The position numbers and the translations under genes were made by a program. A stretch of 40,150 nt of DNA from Paraburkholderia sp. SG-MS1 (GTDB lineage: Bacteria > Pseudomonadota > Gammaproteobacteria > Burkholderiales > Burkholderiaceae), in assembly GCF_012275575.1 (NCBI RefSeq), contig NZ_NPIH01000111.1, positions 1-40,150 of the forward strand, written 5' to 3'. Below, piece after piece: positions 35,942 through 40,150 of this stretch (its first letter is position 1; the number at the start of each line of letters is the position of its first letter). Under the pieces are notes generated by a model. The model made no database searches. It saw only the letters and a list, made by a program, of their open reading frames with translations, and was not told where the DNA came from.

Positions 35942-36004
35942 GTCCTGATCTGTCCTGCAAGCGAATGCTCTGTGTTGCACTCGCGCCGGATCGTCGTTGA
36001 TCCG
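35932..36004 (-). promoter_or_regulatory. ANTAR-target antitermination leader of nirB
   Basis: Hairpin P1 (36004-35987) is CGGATC paired with GATCCG around hexaloop AACGAC. Hairpin P2 (35945-35932) is GGAC paired with GTCC around hexaloop AACGGC. Both loops have A at position 1 and G at 4, the hallmark of RNAs bound by NasR/NasT-type ANTAR proteins. P2 shares bases with the terminator, so P2 and the terminator exclude each other. A further 8-bp hairpin (35961-35984) lies between P1 and P2. Confidence 0.78.
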
Positions 36005-36017
36005 ATGGCGACGCTTA

Positions 36018-36035
36018 ATGCAAAGGCCATGCCAA
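36018..36035 (-). promoter_or_regulatory. Sigma-54 promoter of the nirB operon
   Basis: The minus strand reads TTGGCATGGCCTTTGCAT: GG and GC are separated by exactly 10 bp, with the TGGCA and TTGCA context of -24/-12 promoters. The predicted start is near 36008, only a few bases before ANTAR hairpin P1. Confidence 0.75.
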
Positions 36036-36135
36036 TCGCGCGAAATGCGCCGGGCAAGGCCGCCGCGCGGGGCTCGGCGGCAAATCGAAGGGAGCGGCGG
36101 CGAGCCCGGCGCGCGGCGCGTTTTGATGCGCAGAG

Positions 36136-36171
36136 GCACATGGATGGTGCGACGCAGCACCTTGCGCGTGC
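36136..36171. promoter_or_regulatory. Tandem NtrC-type enhancer sites
   Basis: Two GCAC-N7-GTGC elements occur, at 36136-36150 (N7 ATGGATG) and 36157-36171 (N7 CTTGCGC). Their centres are 21 bp apart, two helical turns, as expected for cooperative NtrC dimers. They lie roughly 125-155 bp from both predicted sigma-54 start sites. Confidence 0.68.
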
Positions 36172-36262
36172 GAGAGCCGGGCGCGCGCACAGTGCGCTCG
36201 CGATGCTTTTGCAGCACGGCGGGCGAGACGCGGCGCGGGTTCGGGCGAGCAGGCTGACTGTC

Positions 36263-36278
36263 TGGCGCAGTCCTTGCC
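36263..36278 (+). promoter_or_regulatory. Sigma-54 promoter of cobA
   Basis: The plus strand reads TGGCGCAGTCCTTGCC, with GG and GC exactly 10 bp apart and the TGGC and TTGC context of -24/-12 promoters. The predicted start is near 36289, about 35 nt before ANTAR hairpin P1. Confidence 0.72.
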
Positions 36279-36323
36279 TTGAGCGTTGCGAAGTCATTGC
36301 GACGGCGCAGTCGCAATGAGACG

Positions 36324-36430
36324 ACGAAGCACACTGGCGTGCTTCGTGTTGCATGCGCTGGATTTGAACCGGACTTGAGCCGGCTCGAACCGGTGACAAA
36401 ACAGATCGTGGTAACGGACAACGGCGTCCG
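36324..36430 (+). promoter_or_regulatory. ANTAR-target antitermination leader of cobA
   Basis: Hairpin P1 (36324-36347) is ACGAAGCAC paired with GTGCTTCGT around hexaloop ACTGGC. Hairpin P2 (36415-36430) is CGGAC paired with GTCCG around hexaloop AACGGC, the same loop as in the nirB leader. Both loops have A1 and G4. P2 overlaps the 5' arm of the following terminator. The P1-P2 linker (67 nt) holds an imperfect stem around 36363-36389. Confidence 0.78.
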
Positions 36431-36465
36431 CTCGTGACCATCACGAGCGGACGCCGTTTTTATTT
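36420..36465 (+). terminator. Intrinsic terminator/attenuator in the cobA leader
   Basis: AACGGCGTCCGCTCGTGA (36420-36437) pairs perfectly over 18 bp with 36441-36458 around loop CCA, followed by TTTTTATTT. It lies about 60 nt before the cobA start. Its base (AACGGCGTCC with GGACGCCGTT) is identical to that of the nirB attenuator. Confidence 0.88.
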
Positions 36466-36527
36466 GACGCCGACGGTACGCTCACCGCCGGCGGAACCCC
36501 GCAAGACAGAAAGCTAAGGATACCGTG

Positions 36528-37322
36528 ATGAATACGAACACCGGCAAAGTCACGCTATTGAGCGCCGGGCCGGGCGACCTCGACCTGCTCACGCTCAAAG
36601 CCGCCAGGGCGCTCGCGGCCGCCGACGTCGTGCTGCTCGACGACCTCGTGAATCCCGCGATCGTGACGCTCGCACCGCAAGCTCGCGTGATTCGCGTCGG
36701 CAAGCGCGGCGGCTGCCGCTCGACGCCGCAAGCGTTCATCGAGCGCTTGATGCGACGCCACGCGCTCAAGGGCTTGCACGTGGTGCGGGTCAAAGGCGGC
36801 GAAGCGCTGCTGTTCGGCCGCGCTGGCGAGGAACTGGCGGTGTTGCGCGACGCTGGCATCGCGGTGGAGATCATCAACGGCATCTCGTCGGGCTTTGCCG
36901 CTGCCGCGGGCCTCGGCATTTCGCTCACACATCGGCGTCACTGCCACGGTGTGAGCTTCGTCACCGCGCATATGGAGGACCACGGCGAGCCGGACTGGGC
37001 TGCGCTCGCCGCGACCCGCACGACATTGGCGATCTATATGGGAATGCGGCGGATCGGCAGTATCGCGAGCGCGTTGCTGGCGAGTCTCCCCGCCGATACC
37101 CCTGCTGCCGTCGTGCAATGGGCGGGCGGTGACGACGAACGGCGGCTCGTGACACGTCTCGATCGCCTCGCCGCCGACGCGACGCATGCGGGATTCGCCA
37201 GCCCCGCGGTGATCCTGGTGGGCGCCGCCATCGGCGAGAGCGTGGAGCGCGTGGGGGTCGAAGGTGAAGCCGTGCAAGGCATCGGGGCGCTCGCGCACGA
37301 GGCAATTGTGCACGCCGCGTGA
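36528..37322 (+). CDS. cobA: Uroporphyrinogen-III C-methyltransferase
   Basis: The protein is 264 residues from the ATG at 36528, with AAGGA 7 nt upstream; a GTG one codon earlier is the alternative. It is the SUMT methyltransferase alone, without the CysG oxidase/ferrochelatase part. Motifs are LLSAGPGDLDLLTLKAARAL, the VRVKGGEALLFGRAGEE SAM-binding loop and GISSGFAAAAGLGISLTHRR. It methylates uroporphyrinogen III twice to precorrin-2, the precursor of siroheme. Its divergent position and matching leader tie it to NirB, the siroheme enzyme next door, rather than to cobalamin synthesis. Confidence 0.95.
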   Translation: MNTNTGKVTLLSAGPGDLDLLTLKAARALAAADVVLLDDLVNPAIVTLAPQARVIRVGKRGGCRSTPQAFIERLMRRHALKGLHVVRVKGGEALLFGRAGEELAVLRDAGIAVEIINGISSGFAAAAGLGISLTHRRHCHGVSFVTAHMEDHGEPDWAALAATRTTLAIYMGMRRIGSIASALLASLPADTPAAVVQWAGGDDERRLVTRLDRLAADATHAGFASPAVILVGAAIGESVERVGVEGEAVQGIGALAHEAIVHAA

Positions 37323-37329
37323 AAGCTAC

Positions 37330-37880
37330 TCGCGAGCCGTCTCGACGCCCACGGCCGGCGATTTCCCGCTCGCGTGACAGTTCCGCTTCGGCCGCCTGCT
37401 GGCGTCCTTCGGCGGCGAGCCGGGTCGCGATCAATTCGCGAATACTTCGAACATGCCGGGCGTGCGCGGGTTCGAGGGTTCGGCTGGCGCCGGATCGATC
37501 GCGCAGAGATTACCGAAGTAGCCGCCACCGGGAAGAATGATCGGTACGGAAATAAGCTGCAGAATTTGTAGAATCGCGCGGTGTGATGGCCGCGATAGAC
37601 AGGATCGTTGTCGAAATCGTCGATCACGATCGACGCGCGCGCGGCGCGCAATTCGAAGCACAGCGTGGTGTGCAGATCGAGCTGGCCGCAGGCGGCGAGC
37701 CTGAAGTTCACTTCGTCTCGAACCGCGCGGGCGGTCCACGGCTGTTCCGTGACCCGCGCCACCGCCGCAAGCCCATACCGGTGCGCTTTCAGATCAGGCG
37801 CAGAATGGACGGCACGGCATCGATGCGTTCGACTGCCTCGATGTCGTGTGCGAGCCCGGCGTCGAGGCCGGTTTCGAACG
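37330..37880 (-). pseudogene. Remnant of a GAF-domain sensor histidine kinase
   Basis: A GAF sensor domain can be read on the minus strand only by changing frame at least three times. It begins with FETGLDAGLAHDIEAVERID, then AVPSILRLI and an in-frame TGA at 37791-37789. After a shift near 37769 it continues as VARVTEQPWT to YRGHHTARFYKF. After a one-base loss near 37550 come ISVPIILPGGGYFGNLCAID and PRTPGMFEVFAN. After another loss near 37442 comes LIATRLAAEGRQQAAEAELS then REREIA, the typical linker before a kinase core. The dimerisation/phosphoacceptor and ATPase domains are absent, the text ending at the cobA stop. Three indels, one nonsense codon and a truncation make it clearly dead. 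Confidence 0.83.
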
Positions 37881-38011
37881 GTAAATTATTTATTCATAGA
37901 CCGGCACTGCCGGAATCCCTTGCCCAGGTGGCCTGAAAACAGAAATGGCGACGCCAGCTTCTAGCGGGACTTCAAATTGCTTACTAGCTGATACCCACCA
38001 GGAGAAGCCGG

Positions 38012-38401
38012 ATGCCCCTGCGCCCTAGCGCCCGACTGCTGATCGCCGACGACGACGCGGATCTGCTCGCCGCCTACGCGCTCTATTTCAGTACGCATGG
38101 CTTTGACGTCCGCACCGCGCGCAACGGCCTCGACGCGCTTGCGGAGTATTGCGCATGGCACCCGCAGGCCGCGCTGCTCGACGTCGAGATGCCGCGGCTC
38201 GACGGCCGCGCGGTCGCGCGGCGTATCCGCTACGTGGCGGACACGCCGGCGCCGACGCTGGTCGCCGTCAGCGGTCTCGAACAGACGGAGGAAAAGAACG
38301 AGTCGCTACGTTCGGGTTTCAATCATCACTTCGTCAAACCGGCGCCGATGCACGTGATACTCGCGGCGTTGACGAAGCGTTTCAAACGAACCAGTGATTG
38401 A
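38012..38401 (+). CDS. Stand-alone response-regulator receiver protein
   Basis: The 129-residue protein is a single CheY-like receiver: acidic pocket D13/D14 in LLIADDDADLL, phospho-acceptor D57 in ALLDVEMPRLDG, switch residue S87 in VAVSGLEQ and invariant K109 in FVKPAP. There is no output domain. AGGAG is well spaced before the ATG. It diverges from the ruined GAF sensor kinase, which may have been its partner, so it may now be orphaned or serve another kinase. Confidence 0.92.
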   Translation: MPLRPSARLLIADDDADLLAAYALYFSTHGFDVRTARNGLDALAEYCAWHPQAALLDVEMPRLDGRAVARRIRYVADTPAPTLVAVSGLEQTEEKNESLRSGFNHHFVKPAPMHVILAALTKRFKRTSD

Positions 38402-38472
38402 ACCGGCCGGCGTGCTCTGCGGTGATGCCGTGGGTACTGTCGCCGCAGCAGCCTGGTCGGGAAGCGCGCGAG

Positions 38473-39354
38473 TCAATCGCCGAAGGCCAGTTCCGCTTCG
38501 ACCGTTTGCCCGACCCGCAGCCGTGCGCCGGCTCCGCTCGCGACCAGCGCGTTGTTACCGAACGTGATCGCGCCGTCACGTTGCGGCTGGGCCCGATAGA
38601 CGCTCATCGTATCGCTCGGTTCGTTCGGCCAGGCGGGGTCGGGCGCGCCCTTCGCCTGATCGATGGTGGGCATCGGGCAGCGTGCGCACAGCTTGACCAG
38701 TTGCAGTTGCACGGGCGGCTCGGCGTCGGAATCGCTCACGATGTTCAGCGTTTCCACATAGTCCTCTTCGTACGCGTCGAGCCCCGTCAGCACGAGATTC
38801 GGACGGAAGCGGTCAATCGGCACCGCCGGCGCGCCCTTGCCGGTGAGACGCGTGTTCAGATCGTCGAGCGAAGCCTGGCCGATCACCAGCAGCGGAAAAC
38901 CGTCGGCGAACAGCGTCGTGGCGCCGCCGGTGCTGTCCGTGTAGTCGGGGTCGACCGTGCGCTCGCGCTCGGGATCGAAGCGCAGGAGCCGCGCCGGCAT
39001 GCCGAGAAACTCGGAGAACCAGGCCGCGCTTGCCGCGCCGGTGTCGATGCCGTAGGCGGCGTCGCGCCAGACCTTCGTCTCGACTTTGCGCGACGCGTCG
39101 AGCCGCGTGGCATCCAGTGGCGTGCGCAACTCGCTCATGCCGGGCGCGCGCAGCACCAGTTCCTCTGCATCGAGTTTGGTTTTGATGAGCGCCATGCGCG
39201 GATACGCGCGCTGCGTGAACATTGCGCCGTCCGGATCGGTGACCATCCAGCCTCGGTCGTATTCGAGGCCGGTCGCGAAGAGGCGCGCTTCGCGCAGTGC
39301 AATGCCCGCGCAGGATTTGACCGGATAGACGAACAGTTCGCTGATTGTAGGCAT
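38473..39354 (-). CDS. MOSC-domain protein (YcbX/mARC-like)
   Basis: The 293-residue protein from MPTISELFVYPVKSCAGIAL has the MOSC N-terminal beta-barrel domain (about 1-120) and the MOSC domain itself (about 130-285). KLCARCPMPTIDQ carries the conserved Cys that ligates molybdenum cofactor in YcbX and mARC proteins. Those enzymes reduce N-hydroxylated compounds with a partner reductase. There is no fused ferredoxin domain, unlike E. coli YcbX. The frame reaches back to 39663, but the extra 103 residues are not homologous. Confidence 0.9.
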   Translation of the reverse strand: MPTISELFVYPVKSCAGIALREARLFATGLEYDRGWMVTDPDGAMFTQRAYPRMALIKTKLDAEELVLRAPGMSELRTPLDATRLDASRKVETKVWRDAAYGIDTGAASAAWFSEFLGMPARLLRFDPERERTVDPDYTDSTGGATTLFADGFPLLVIGQASLDDLNTRLTGKGAPAVPIDRFRPNLVLTGLDAYEEDYVETLNIVSDSDAEPPVQLQLVKLCARCPMPTIDQAKGAPDPAWPNEPSDTMSVYRAQPQRDGAITFGNNALVASGAGARLRVGQTVEAELAFGD

Positions 39355-39746
39355 GGTGTGGGGGGCGTCTCGGGTGCGTGTAGCGCGCACGGGTCTGTGA
39401 GTAAGGCTCGATTGTAAAGCCCCTTGCTCGCGGGTTTCCAGTCGGTGTGTGACTTTGACGCCCTGCCGCGCGAGGGTCGACGCCGTCTGATTTCGGCGAT
39501 CCGATCGCGCTCCATGCGCCGTTGAAGCGGACCGCGTGCCGCCGCCGTTTCGTCCGGCCGCGCTTGGACGTAGAATCCCCCCAGCATGGCGCTCGCCCGG
39601 CAGCCCGGCCGCCGTGCAGTCGACCCATCGCGGAGTACGGCCGACATCGGCGGCCCGAAGCATCCCGACGATGCAGCGCGCGCCGCTGCATCACCGGATA
39701 TAACTTGTAGAAGCATCCTTACCATCACCGAGACAGGAAATTCATT
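39355..39746. other. Intergenic region between MOSC and GlcG-like genes
   Basis: These 392 bases lie between divergent starts. Open frames here are antisense-type readings. GATATAAC near 39697 could be a -10 for the plus-strand gene, without a clear -35. No repeats or operators stand out. Confidence 0.4.
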
Positions 39747-40150
39747 ATGCTGAGCAAACCCGTGTTGACCGTTGCGGAAACGACCCGCATCCTCGAAGGC
39801 GCGCGTACGGAAGCCGAGACGAACAAATGGGCCGTCGCGATCGTGGTAGTCGACGACGGCGGTCATCCGCTCGGCATGCTGCGGCTAGACGGCGGTGCGC
39901 CGGCCAGCTCGTACATCGCGACGGAAAAAGCGCGCACCGCGGCGATCGGCCGTCGTGAGACCAAGGTCTACGAAGACATGATCAACAACGGCCGCACCGC
40001 ATTCCTGAGCGCGCCGTTGCAAGGCACGCTGGAAGGCGGCGTGCCGGTGATCGTCGATGGCCAGGTGGTCGGTGCGATCGGCGTGTCCGGCGTCAAGTCG
40101 GATCAGGACGTGCAGGTCGCCAAGGCGGGTATCGCGGCCCTCGCGGCCTG
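39747..40150 (+). CDS. GlcG/HbpS-like haem-binding family protein (cut by right edge)
   Basis: The first 134 residues are visible, close to the family length of about 135-150. The text VAIVVVDDGGHPLGMLRLDG, then SSYIATEKARTAAIGRRETK, PLQGTLEGGVPVIVDGQVVG and AIGVSGVKSDQD matches the GlcG/HbpS family. AGGAA precedes the ATG. Members bind haem or small ligands, and GlcG lies with glycolate oxidase genes. The function here cannot be told without the downstream neighbours. Confidence 0.88.
   Translation, partial: MLSKPVLTVAETTRILEGARTEAETNKWAVAIVVVDDGGHPLGMLRLDGGAPASSYIATEKARTAAIGRRETKVYEDMINNGRTAFLSAPLQGTLEGGVPVIVDGQVVGAIGVSGVKSDQDVQVAKAGIAALAA

Noticed and set aside
35820..35960. N-terminal extension of nirB by 47 codons
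   Set aside because: This stretch is the leader RNA with ANTAR hairpin P2 and the terminator; a start at 35819 gives the family N-terminus and has a ribosome site.
37034..37762. A 242-codon minus-strand frame as an intact gene
   Set aside because: Only its first ~75 codons match a GAF domain; the rest is out of frame with the domain and then antisense to cobA.

Overview
The window is high-GC DNA with the gene content and codon use of a beta-proteobacterium of the Burkholderia/Paraburkholderia group. Supporting signs are the FabV-type enoyl reductase whose active-site numbering matches Burkholderia FabV, the classical Burkholderia porin, the class A PBP and the assimilatory nirB-nirD-nasA-narK set. 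The species cannot be named from the sequence. I saw no rRNA, tRNA, CRISPR array or intact insertion sequence.

Layout. (1) 1-4.7 kb is accessory. An AT-richer minus-strand gene runs off the left edge and encodes a large polar protein with a HEYIH zinc-protease signature. It is followed by a tyrosine recombinase that diverges from a KfrA-like coiled-coil DNA-binding protein, with a perfect 13-bp inverted repeat between them. (2) 4.7-15.9 kb is a mixed housekeeping stretch: a decayed DHA2 efflux-pump remnant, azoreductase plus secreted cupin, a small lipoprotein, an MFS symporter, PBP1A, fabV, a Rap1a/Tai-like secreted protein, a glutathione S-transferase, a lysR stub, trans-aconitate methyltransferase and a small hypothetical gene. 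(3) 15.9-24.7 kb looks like a primary-amine utilisation locus: porin and APC permease on the minus strand, an AraC-type regulator, then copper amine oxidase, a membrane protein and an aldehyde dehydrogenase on the plus strand. Substrate could cross both membranes, be deaminated in the cytoplasm to an aldehyde, and then be oxidised to the acid. (4) 24.7-26.8 kb holds a decayed lysR/porin chimera and an AHSA1-ArsR pair with its own operator-promoter. (5) 27-37.3 kb is nitrate assimilation: nirB, nirD, a nasA/CysJ-like fusion and narK on the minus strand, and divergent cobA, which makes the siroheme precursor needed by NirB. (6) 37.3-40.15 kb has a wrecked GAF sensor kinase, an orphan receiver protein, a MOSC protein and the start of a GlcG/HbpS-like gene.

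The most striking structure is the 0.7-kb nirB/cobA divergent region. Reading outward on both sides it shows a GG-N10-GC sigma-54 promoter, then a two-hairpin leader whose hexaloops have A at position 1 and G at position 4 (the ANTAR-protein target), then an intrinsic terminator that shares sequence with the second hairpin. Between the two promoters lie two GCAC-N7-GTGC sites 21 bp apart, matching NtrC enhancers, about 125-155 bp from each predicted start. This suggests that nitrate reduction and siroheme synthesis are wired to the same nitrogen-limitation and nitrate-responsive antitermination signals. At least four decayed genes (4.8, 14.2, 24.8 and 37.5 kb) mark the window as one where transporter and regulator genes have been lost.
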